Shown one piece after another: positions 1-6,070 of a stretch of DNA of 6,105 bases. The stretch spans positions 1 through 6,105 of the forward strand of contig HF987929.1 of NCBI GenBank assembly GCA_000431835.1, given 5' to 3'. The translations under genes and the position numbers were made by a program. The notes below the pieces were generated by a model, which was not told the origin of the DNA, did no database searches, and saw nothing but the letters and a program-made list of their open reading frames with translations. Each line of letters opens with the position of its first letter. The stretch's first letter is position 1. Source of the DNA: Succinatimonas sp. CAG:777 (lineage in GTDB: Bacteria; Pseudomonadota; Gammaproteobacteria; Enterobacterales; Succinivibrionaceae).

Positions 1-1
1 T

Positions 2-940
2 ACCTTACAGTACAATAGGTTAGTTATAAACTGTCAAACTAAAGCAAATAATAGTAAAGGTTTGGCGTATTTGGAAAAATGCAAAAGTTCTTTGAAGTTA
101 CAAAAAGTAAGCCTAGATAGCGTGTTAGAGGGAAATTTAGCTTTAACAGTTCCAATTAAACCATCTACAATTGATAGAGATAAGTTTTTTGAAGAGTTAG
201 AAAAAATACCTTTTGAAGAATTGTATAATCGCTACAAATCTAACTTTAAAAACTCAATTAAAGATAGACTAAAAAAATATTATCGAATAGTTAAACAGCT
301 TAGAGCAAATCTTCCTTTATATTATCAGTTATTGAGATATAACGGTTTAAAAAATATTATTTCCAAGGATAAAGCATTAATTATTCCTCTTAAGTACAGT
401 AGACTTTCCTTTGATAATCTTCGCAATATTAAAATCAATGGAAATTTAGTGGTAGGTACAAAAAGGTTGAAAAAGTCACATCGTGAAACAATTCTTTTTG
501 TAGAAGATTCTGCATCTTTAACAGTTAATGGAAAAGTTGAGGTAGGATACGGTTCTGATATCGAAGTATTTAAAGGGGGAAAACTTACTCTTGGTAGATG
601 TTGGATGAATTGTAATGCTGAAATTATATGTACAAACAGCATATCAATTGGTAATTACGTAGGAATAGGAAGAAACGTCTGCATTAGAGATAATAATGGT
701 GGTCACTTAGTAAATAGACCTTACTATAAGGATGAAAGACCTGTTGTAATTGAAGATAAAGTATGGATTTGCTCTAACGCTACAATTATGCCTGGAGTTA
801 CTATTGGTCAAGGTGCAATTATTGGAGAAGGAGCTTTTGTTACAGAAAATGTTCCTCCATATTGTATGATATCAGGAAATCCTGCAAAAGTAATAGATAA
901 GGATGTGTTATTTAATTGGCCATCGGTAGTTACAAAGTAA
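2..940 (+). CDS. F420 hydrogenase beta-like / hexapeptide acyltransferase fusion (5' partial)
   Basis: The frame is open from the window edge to the TAA at 938-940, so 312 residues are visible and the true start lies upstream. A TTG at 62 is the first alternative start, but AAAGG ends only one base before it, so I do not favour it. Visible residues 1-80 resemble the C-terminus of the coenzyme F420 hydrogenase/dehydrogenase beta-subunit family of exopolysaccharide clusters (GNLALTVPIKPSTIDRDKFF, then FEELYNRY). Residues from about 85 to 312 are a WbbJ/maltose-acetyltransferase-type acyltransferase. They show hexapeptide turns (IGNYVGIG, VTIGQGAIIGEGAFV), a probable catalytic His in RDNNGGH (about residue 235) and the family-typical end ISGNPAKVI. 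Acyltransferases of this type move acetyl or similar groups from acyl-CoA to sugars of surface polysaccharides. No Met codon lies at the domain junction, so the fusion looks real. The acyltransferase call is firm; the beta-subunit call is good but rests on a partial domain. Confidence 0.85.
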   Translation, partial: TLQYNRLVINCQTKANNSKGLAYLEKCKSSLKLQKVSLDSVLEGNLALTVPIKPSTIDRDKFFEELEKIPFEELYNRYKSNFKNSIKDRLKKYYRIVKQLRANLPLYYQLLRYNGLKNIISKDKALIIPLKYSRLSFDNLRNIKINGNLVVGTKRLKKSHRETILFVEDSASLTVNGKVEVGYGSDIEVFKGGKLTLGRCWMNCNAEIICTNSISIGNYVGIGRNVCIRDNNGGHLVNRPYYKDERPVVIEDKVWICSNATIMPGVTIGQGAIIGEGAFVTENVPPYCMISGNPAKVIDKDVLFNWPSVVTK

Positions 941-1057
941 AATGTTAGTAATTTCTGTATATCAAAAAAGAGAATTCACTATTACATTTTGACATAAGCA
1001 GTCCATCACAATTTATGCTGGGGCTACGCGGGAATTTTAAAAATTGATTCATGCTGC

Positions 1058-1093
1058 CACTTGCTCATAGCAGCAAGGTGTTCTTTATTTTTT
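1058..1093 (+). terminator. Rho-independent terminator
   Basis: CACTTGCT (1058-1065) pairs with AGCAAGGTG (1072-1080), with one bulged G at 1077 and a 6-base loop. The T-rich tract TTCTTTATTTTTT (1081-1093) follows at once. It lies about 120 bp past the acyltransferase stop and probably ends that transcript, separating it from the downstream operon. Confidence 0.65.
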
Positions 1094-1148
1094 AGGAACT
1101 AATCAGCCCAATAAGTTAATTTTCTTTATAAAAGTAATTGCAAAAATT

Positions 1149-1363
1149 ATGGGGAAGAGAGAGCTTGTAAAATTTGGAATTAGAGAAGATGATGGAATTA
1201 AATTTACTAAGGATATGTTTGATTCATCAAAGCTAATGGCTGATATAGGTAAGTACATAACAGTTTCGTTTGAAGATGGGATTACTTGAACCTTACAACT
1301 GAGAGTGAAAGAAATGAAGACGATTTTATAATGAGTTTAAGATTTTCACTAATTTATTTCTGA
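1149..1363 (+). pseudogene. Small broken ORF of unknown function
   Basis: An ATG at 1149 opens 46 codons (MGKRELVKFGIREDDGIKFT at the start, ISMS-free, ending SFEDGIT) to a TGA at 1287-1289. Adding one base before 1286 continues a plausible protein in the next frame (LNLTTESERNEDDFIMSLRF and so on) to a TGA at 1361-1363. The composition is polar and ordinary on both sides of the break, which is why I read it as one gene of about 71 residues with a one-base deletion. I do not recognise a family. There is no convincing ribosome binding site: GCAAAAATT precedes the ATG. The 5' end may also be missing, so it could be a remnant of a longer gene. An intact 46-residue protein is the alternative. Confidence 0.35.
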
Positions 1364-1526
1364 ATCCTTATTCAAAATCAATACCATAAAATGTGATGAA
1401 TAAGAATTAAATACATATATTATTGAGATAAACTCAGCATATATATAATAAGGGCTCAAAATTTAAGGGTATTTTCAAATTACATCAATCTAATGAGATA
1501 ACCTTTTTAATGAATGGAAATTTGTT
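1364..1526 (+). promoter_or_regulatory. AT-rich leader with candidate promoter for the dGTPase-kinase-RT operon
   Basis: This gap contains a perfect TATAAT at 1444-1449 with a TTGAGA at 1423-1428. The spacing of 15 bp is shorter than ideal. The octamer TGAGATAA occurs at 1424-1431, overlapping the -35-like element, and again at 1494-1501; it might be a regulator site. CTTATTCA (1367-1374) and TGAATAAG (1397-1404) form an 8-bp inverted repeat around a 22-base loop. The frame of the downstream gene has a TGA at 1494-1496, so no longer N-terminus is possible. The promoter assignment is inference; the leader could also hold an RT-associated RNA. Confidence 0.4.
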
Positions 1527-2789
1527 ATGGCTAAAAAATTTGAAAAATATGCAGCTATAAAAGAAAATTGTCAAGCCAATTGGGAACAATTAACTCAAAG
1601 ATACGGTAATCTTGCTATTAGACTTGATGATATAAGAACTCCTTTTGCTAGAGATTACACACGAATTCTACATTCAATGGCTTACAGACGTTTAAAACAC
1701 AAAACCCAAGTGTTCTTTAATATAGATAATGATCATATCTGTACTAGAATGGAGCATGTAGCTCATGTTGAATCTGTTAGTTATACAATTTCAAATTGTT
1801 TAGGATTAAATACAGAACTTACAAAAGCCATAGCAATTGGTCATGATCTTGGTCATGCTCCATTTGGACATCATGGAGAAACTGTTCTAACAGATCTAAT
1901 TCATCTATACTTTCCATATAAAGCAAATGAACAATTTTGGCATGAAAGAAATGGATTAAGGTTCGTTGATAAGGTTGAGCTCTTACAAAATCCTGAAAAC
2001 AAATATAATAATCTTTGTTTAACCTATGCTGTTAGAGATGGAATTATTTCTCATTGTGGAGAAAAAACTAAACAATGTATTCGCCCAAGAGATAATTTTA
2101 TTGATCTAGAATTATCTTTCACTAATAAAGGGCAATATGAACCTATAACGTGGGAAGGTTGTGTAGTAAAAATTTCCGATATTATTGCCTACCTTGGCAG
2201 AGATATTGAAGATGCTATAAATCTTGGTTTTATTGAAGAAGACGCTAAACAAAAACTATGTGAACTTGCAGATAAATGTCGTAAAGGTGCTCTAAATACT
2301 ACAGTAATTATCCATAATCTAATATTAGATGTATGTAGCACGAGTTCATTTGAACAGGGAATTTGTTTTAGTGATCATGGTTTTGATAATTTATTACAAA
2401 TTAAGAACTTTAACTATCAGTATATCTATGGAAATGAACGGTTAGAATCCTTCAAAAAATATGCAAAACTAGTTATCAATGAGCTATTCAAAGTTCTTCT
2501 ATCAACATACGATTCTCAAGATACTTTTTCAAAAATTTTCTTAATGAAAAAGTATTATCCTAAGTTAATGAAAAACTTTGCATGTTGGTTGGCTCAGTAT
2601 GTTGAGCTTTCAATCATCCCAACTACCTTAAGTAAAGATTTGACTGTTAAACCTTCAGCTTGTCTAAATGAGAAGATTTACGGAAAGCTCGATAATAGTG
2701 AAGTTTTTATTCAAGCAATCATAGATTACATAGCTGGAATGACAGATAGATTTGCAGTTGAAATGTTCAATGAGTTGATTAGCTATTAA
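1527..2789 (+). CDS. dGTPase-family HD-domain dNTP triphosphohydrolase
   Basis: This 420-residue protein belongs to the dGTPase branch of the HD phosphohydrolases, which split dNTPs into deoxynucleoside and triphosphate in the cytoplasm. Family motifs appear in order: RTPFARDYTRILHSMAYRRL (37-56) with KTQVF; TRMEHVAHVE with metal-ligand H77; AIGHDLGHAPFGHHGE with H106-D107 and the family H110/H115/H116; HERNGLR (139-145); and KISDIIAYLGRDIEDA with the closing Asp D218. The C-terminus keeps the conserved YIAGMTDRFAVEMFNEL. All metal ligands are present, so it should be active. Length is normal for the family. ATG 1527 is forced by an in-frame stop at 1494, although the ribosome binding site is weak (GGAA at 1516-1519). 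The kinase gene starts 2 bp after the stop, so this is the first gene of an operon. Some dGTPases protect against phage by draining dNTPs. That role is suggested here by the RT partner, but a housekeeping role is not excluded. Confidence 0.93.
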   Translation: MAKKFEKYAAIKENCQANWEQLTQRYGNLAIRLDDIRTPFARDYTRILHSMAYRRLKHKTQVFFNIDNDHICTRMEHVAHVESVSYTISNCLGLNTELTKAIAIGHDLGHAPFGHHGETVLTDLIHLYFPYKANEQFWHERNGLRFVDKVELLQNPENKYNNLCLTYAVRDGIISHCGEKTKQCIRPRDNFIDLELSFTNKGQYEPITWEGCVVKISDIIAYLGRDIEDAINLGFIEEDAKQKLCELADKCRKGALNTTVIIHNLILDVCSTSSFEQGICFSDHGFDNLLQIKNFNYQYIYGNERLESFKKYAKLVINELFKVLLSTYDSQDTFSKIFLMKKYYPKLMKNFACWLAQYVELSIIPTTLSKDLTVKPSACLNEKIYGKLDNSEVFIQAIIDYIAGMTDRFAVEMFNELISY

Positions 2790-2791
2790 AA

Positions 2792-3979
2792 ATGACTAAG
2801 CAGTTTATTCATAAAAAATTTGTTGAGATGCAAAATTCTGGTCTATTAGACAGGGGATATCTTGAACTTTACAAAGATCTTCATGATGATGAATTTGCTT
2901 TAGTTTTATCTTCTTTACACTACCAATTTAACGACTTGATTGGAACATTGAAGTCTAGAATAAATGGAAAAAACTTTTATTTTAAGGCAGGTGACAGCAG
3001 AGCTTTACTTAAATGTATTGAAATTGAAGAATCTTTAGAAAGAAACTTAAGTAATTCTCCTTTTAAAATAAAAATTGATGAAACTTACAAAAAGTTCTTT
3101 TCAGAAGTAAAAGTTTACTTAAGAAACAGTAATGGTTCATTATTTCCTGAAGATTTTTACGTAATTGATATTGATGAAGTAATGCCAATTTTTTATCAAC
3201 CTAATTTCATCATCAAAGCAGTAAATCGAAGCTCGACAGTTCAGCCTATATTAATCGGAGAAGGATCTTATGCTTGTGTTCATTACTATGAAGATCCAGA
3301 CCTAAACAAAAAGATTGTAATTAAAAAAGCAAAAGAAGAATTAAACAACGAAGAGTTATTAAGGTTTAAGAACGAATTTGATACTTTAAAATCTCTTTCT
3401 TCTCCTTACATAGTAGAGGTTTATAAATATGATGGAGAAAATCATTCTTACACCATGGAATACATGGATGCATCTCTGCAAAAATATATAACATTAAATA
3501 ACCAAAAAATAAATCCGATAGAAAGAATAAGCATTGCAAAGCAAATTTTTGCTGCATTTAAATACATCCATTCAAAAGGTTTACTTCACAGAGATATTTG
3601 CCCTAATAATATCCTTATCAATAAATATGATGATGGAAAGATTGTAGTTAAAGTATCTGATTTTGGTCTAGTAAAAATACCTAATAGTACATTAACAACA
3701 GTTAATACAGCGATCAAAGGCTCATATAACGATATTCAAGGCTTAGAGAAAGTTGGTTTTAGTAACTATTCAATGTGTCATGAAACTTATGCCTTAGCTT
3801 GGACAATTTACTTTACTACGACTGGGCGTAAAAACATTGATAGTAAAAAGAATGATTGGCTATTTGATTTCGTCTCTAAAGGAACAGATCCAAATCCTGA
3901 AAATAGATTTAAATCAGTAGAAGAAATGGAGAAGATGTTTGATTACTCTGTAAAGGAATACTTTACAAAAGGTAAATAA
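2792..3979 (+). CDS. Ser/Thr protein kinase with unrecognised N-terminal domain
   Basis: This is a 395-residue, eukaryotic-like (Hanks-type) protein kinase. The catalytic domain spans about 153-390. It has a glycine loop IGEGSYACV (155-163), an ATP-binding Lys K178 in IVIKKA, a probable helix-C Glu E195, the catalytic loop LLHRDICPNNILI with H266, R267, D268 and N273, and the Mg-binding D290-F291-G292. It ends with a subdomain-XI-like PENRF (residues 372-376). All catalytic residues are present. Residues 1-150 match no domain I recognise; they look mixed helical and strand, with no signal peptide or membrane segment, so the protein is probably cytoplasmic. The gene starts 2 bp after the dGTPase stop and ends 3 bp before the RT start, with a poor ribosome binding site, so translational coupling is likely. 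Substrates could be the dGTPase, the RT, itself or host factors; this is inference. Confidence 0.92.
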   Translation: MTKQFIHKKFVEMQNSGLLDRGYLELYKDLHDDEFALVLSSLHYQFNDLIGTLKSRINGKNFYFKAGDSRALLKCIEIEESLERNLSNSPFKIKIDETYKKFFSEVKVYLRNSNGSLFPEDFYVIDIDEVMPIFYQPNFIIKAVNRSSTVQPILIGEGSYACVHYYEDPDLNKKIVIKKAKEELNNEELLRFKNEFDTLKSLSSPYIVEVYKYDGENHSYTMEYMDASLQKYITLNNQKINPIERISIAKQIFAAFKYIHSKGLLHRDICPNNILINKYDDGKIVVKVSDFGLVKIPNSTLTTVNTAIKGSYNDIQGLEKVGFSNYSMCHETYALAWTIYFTTTGRKNIDSKKNDWLFDFVSKGTDPNPENRFKSVEEMEKMFDYSVKEYFTKGK

Positions 3980-3982
3980 GCT

Positions 3983-5317
3983 ATGACTCAGAGCACTTAC
4001 ATTGAGAGTCTTGAATCTATCACAAGTGATGAGTTATATGAAGGACTCTTGCTACAAGGTATGTTTACAGAAAAACTTCCAAATATATTTTCAATGGAAG
4101 ATTTTTGTAAATGTATAAATAATGCTAAATTCACCCAAGAGGATAAATACAAAAAAATAATATTTAACTATATTCCTTATGAATCAATGAGAGACATAAA
4201 TGTGCCTCGTCTCTTGGGAGTACCAAATCCTTTCGGATATCACAACTTGTGTAAATTCTTAAGTGAAAACTGGGGTAATATTAAAACGCACTTTAGAGAT
4301 AAAACTTCAGCCAAGACATACAAGGTAAGCCAAATTCATATTAGAAAAATTCAAGATTCCAAAAAAATTTTTCAGATGAAATTTCCTAATGATGGAAGTA
4401 ATTCAGAGCTAAACATTGAGCTAATGAGCGGTAAAAGATACATGGTTAAAACTGATATCTCATCTTGTTTTCCTAGTATGTACTCGCATGCTTTAGCTTG
4501 GGCTATTGTAGGAAAAGATGTTGCAAAACAAAATATAAACAGCAATGATTGGTTTAACAATCTTGATACAGTAGCTAGAAATCTCAAAAATCGAGAAACC
4601 CATGGCTTTTTAATTGGTCCTCATGCTTCTAATATCTTATCAGAAATCATATTGACAGCAATTGATTATCAATTAAAGGATTATTCATTTCTGCGATATA
4701 TTGACGATTATACTTGTTATGTAGAATCGTATGAACAGGCTCAAGCTTTCATAATAGATCTATCAAAATGTTTGCGAGATTTTGGCTTATTTATAAATCA
4801 TAAAAAGACAAAAATTGTAGAATTACCCGACACATTATCAGAACGTTGGAAACTTGAATTAAATCCTATAAATTTAACCATAAAAGAGAATAAGTTATCA
4901 CTAAACCAAGTTTTATCTTACATTGATAAAGCTATACTTTTAACTCAGAAAAATGATGGAAAATCATCTCCGATCAATTATGTAATAAAGTCATTATCTA
5001 GCTTTAGAGATTATATACAAGATGAAACAAAAGACTATTACATTAAAAGAATCTTAAATCTTGCATTGCTAAGGCCATATCTTGTGCCAATTTTGTATGA
5101 CTATCTTATTGAACCTTTTAATGTTGAAAGTCAGCAATTATCTACTTTTGTAAAAGATCTCTATAAAATTGGAATAACTCAATCAAATTTTGAAGCATGC
5201 ATATATGCCTTGTATTATGCAATTGTTTTTGACATCAGAATTGAAGCCACAGAATTATCAAAATTTCTAATAAAAGTGATAATTGCTTTTTTATGCTTTT
5301 TGCTTTTCTCTATCTAA
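3983..5317 (+). CDS. Abi/UG-type reverse transcriptase, main part (frameshifted near the C-terminus)
   Basis: This is an RNA-directed DNA polymerase of the Abi/UG (DRT-like) group, not a retron, group II intron or retroviral type. N-terminal PRLLGVPNPFGYHNL (75-89) is typical of the group. Motif A is KTDISSCFPSMYSHALAWAI with catalytic D158. Motif B is THGFLIGPHASNILSEIIL (206-224). Motif C is FLRYIDDYTCYV with D241-D242. Motif D is FGLFINHKKTKIVELP (267-282). Residues from about 290 are mostly helical, like the alpha-rich C-terminal part of Abi RTs. The first 431 residues read normally. After that the frame gives an artefact-like hydrophobic tail (VIIAFLCFLLFSI) and a stop at 5315-5317, while the natural continuation lies in the -1 frame to 5580. 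The restored protein is about 532 residues, normal for this group. AAAAGG at 3967-3972 is a fair ribosome binding site. Family RTs confer phage resistance; the exact subgroup is not settled here. Confidence 0.9.
   Translation: MTQSTYIESLESITSDELYEGLLLQGMFTEKLPNIFSMEDFCKCINNAKFTQEDKYKKIIFNYIPYESMRDINVPRLLGVPNPFGYHNLCKFLSENWGNIKTHFRDKTSAKTYKVSQIHIRKIQDSKKIFQMKFPNDGSNSELNIELMSGKRYMVKTDISSCFPSMYSHALAWAIVGKDVAKQNINSNDWFNNLDTVARNLKNRETHGFLIGPHASNILSEIILTAIDYQLKDYSFLRYIDDYTCYVESYEQAQAFIIDLSKCLRDFGLFINHKKTKIVELPDTLSERWKLELNPINLTIKENKLSLNQVLSYIDKAILLTQKNDGKSSPINYVIKSLSSFRDYIQDETKDYYIKRILNLALLRPYLVPILYDYLIEPFNVESQQLSTFVKDLYKIGITQSNFEACIYALYYAIVFDIRIEATELSKFLIKVIIAFLCFLLFSI
5287..5293 (+). other. Possible -1 slippery heptamer T TTT TTA
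   Basis: In the RT frame the codons are GCT TTT TTA TGC, so the heptamer T TTT TTA sits in exactly the phase needed for canonical -1 slippage (X XXY YYZ). Slippage would lead straight into the -1 frame that encodes the rest of the RT to 5580. I see no strong stem-loop 5-10 bases downstream, which weakens the case. A one-base deletion at 5272-5275 is the competing explanation. Confidence 0.35.
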
Positions 5318-5580
5318 AACATATAAACGACAGCACTCAAGTTTCTGATTTATATAATCATGCGAAAGATCTATTAAAAAAAAGCGAACAAGCTCAATCT
5401 TTCCAAAAATATCCTATTGATATGGATCCATATTGGATCTTTATCTATGAAGTTCTACAAAGTTCAGACCTTCCATACCCTTGGAACAAATTAGAACTTA
5501 ACAACAACAAAATATCATTCATTAAGCCTATTAATGAATGGAATCCATCGAACAAATCAAATCTTTTTGAATATAATTGA
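5293..5580 (+). CDS. C-terminal part of the reverse transcriptase in the -1 frame
   Basis: The ATG at 5293 opens 95 codons to TGA 5578-5580, but this is very probably not a separate gene. It overlaps the end of the RT reading frame by 25 bp, has no ribosome binding site, and its sequence reads as the missing RT C-terminus. The frame is already open upstream of the ATG and encodes KSDNCFF just before MLFAFLYLKHIN, which gives a sensible helix when joined to ELSKFLIK of the upstream frame. The end (DPYWIFIYEVLQ, then LPYPWNKLELNNNKISF) is the type of Tyr-Trp/Pro-Trp-rich closing segment I associate with Abi/UG RTs. One base added to the A run 5272-5275 fuses the two frames. A separately translated small subunit is possible but less likely. 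Confidence 0.7.
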   Translation: MLFAFLYLKHINDSTQVSDLYNHAKDLLKKSEQAQSFQKYPIDMDPYWIFIYEVLQSSDLPYPWNKLELNNNKISFIKPINEWNPSNKSNLFEYN

Positions 5581-5590
5581 TGGAGATTAC

Positions 5591-5671
5591 ATGAAAAAAG
5601 CTGAACAAACACTAAACTGCAACTCTAACACAACAATGTCCTACAGAGCAACATACTTCATTTTCTTTTAA
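5591..5671 (+). CDS. Putative 26-residue peptide at the operon end
   Basis: ATG at 5591 follows a strong GGAG (5582-5585) with a 5-base gap and begins 10 bp after the RT stop at 5578-5580, so it should be translated if the operon is transcribed. It encodes MKKAEQTLNCNSNTTMSYRA followed by TYFIFF and a TAA at 5669-5671. No family is recognised. The aromatic end ATYFIFF resembles GKYFSLF, encoded in the direct repeat at 5733-5767, so the two may share origin. It could be a real small operon member, the truncated 5' end of a lost fourth gene, or chance. There is no signal peptide and only a short hydrophobic tail. Confidence 0.35.
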   Translation: MKKAEQTLNCNSNTTMSYRATYFIFF

Positions 5672-5705
5672 AGAATCCCTTATGAGTCAAAATAGATTGG
5701 ACAAA

Positions 5706-5761
5706 AAATATTAACCACTACTATTTACTAACGTAACTGGTAAATATTTCTCCCTCTTTTT
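5706..5761 (+). terminator. Candidate terminator hairpin after the RT operon
   Basis: AAATATTAACCA (5706-5717) pairs with TGGTAAATATTT (5738-5749) at 11 of 12 positions. TTAC/GTAA (5725-5728 and 5733-5736) can form an inner stem. TCCCTCTTTTT follows (5751-5761). The stem is AT-rich and the loop long, so termination would be modest. The right arm lies inside the first copy of the 35-bp direct repeat. Confidence 0.3.
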
Positions 5762-5767
5762 AACTCA
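5733..5767 (+). repeat. 35-bp direct repeat, copy 1
   Basis: This copy is identical to 6071-6105 at 34 of 35 positions; the one difference is C here for A there, in TCCCTC versus TCCATC. Read from 5733 it encodes VTGKYFSLFLTH followed by TGA at 5769-5771. It can therefore be the 3' end of a lost upstream copy of the repeat gene; that frame is closed upstream by TAA at 5712-5714. Confidence 0.85.
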
Positions 5768-5838
5768 TTGAAAAAGATAATATTTGTGGTGTCCGTTAAA
5801 AAGGAGAAATTTTATGGCACTGAATATTTGATGCACGT

Positions 5839-6069
5839 GGATCTTACAATTCGCACAAAAGGATCAGTCTGTTTTTAGAGAGGATCTCGTAATTCTAATA
5901 ACACCGATTCACACCAAGGATCAGCCTATCTGTTGATAGAATCAAGGTTCACGCAACCAAGATCTTCATATTCACAGTGGAGATCAAATGCTCCTTCTTT
6001 AAGATCTAACTATTCGCATACAGGATCAACTAATTCACGTCTAGGATCAGTAAATTTACATCGAGGATC
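5839..6069 (+). repeat. Degenerate 21-bp tandem array, most units with GATC
   Basis: The GATC core starts at 5840, 5862, 5883, 5919, 5961, 5982, 6003, 6024, 6045 and 6066, and a one-base variant (AATC) is at 5940. From 5919 to 6066 every step is exactly 21 bp; earlier steps are 22, 21 and 36. Typical units read GGATCAACTAATTCACGTCT and GGATCAGTAAATTTACATCG plus one final A. Units differ strongly outside the GGATC/AGATC head. The array keeps a 7-codon phase across its 3' two thirds. Confidence 0.85.
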
Positions 6070-6070
6070 T

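Noticed and set aside
62..64. TTG as the start of the first gene
   Set aside because: The frame is open upstream to the window edge and its residues continue the beta-subunit-like domain; AAAGG is only one base away, too close to act as a ribosome binding site.
325..642. Antisense ORF of 105 codons over the acyltransferase
   Set aside because: It mirrors a well-conserved coding frame, has no ribosome binding site and no family signal. The antisense ORFs at 3366-3557 and 4372-4587 were rejected for the same reasons.
942..992. 16-codon ORF after the acyltransferase
   Set aside because: It is very short, has no ribosome binding site and no recognisable sequence.
989..1019. Promoter with perfect TTGACA (989-994)
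   Set aside because: The only -10-like hexamer, TATGCT at 1014-1019, is weak and 19 bp away, and the terminator at 1058 would leave a transcript of only about 65 bases. Kept only as a remote small-RNA possibility.
3983..5580. Retron, group II intron or diversity-generating retroelement
   Set aside because: The motif A-B-C context (FPSMYSHALAWA, YIDDY) and the alpha-helical C-terminus fit Abi/UG RTs. I saw no msr/msd-like inverted structure, intron domain V or template/variable repeat pair.
5839..6069. CRISPR array
   Set aside because: Units are 21 bp with only a 5-6 base conserved head and no separate repeat and spacer; spacing tracks codons instead.
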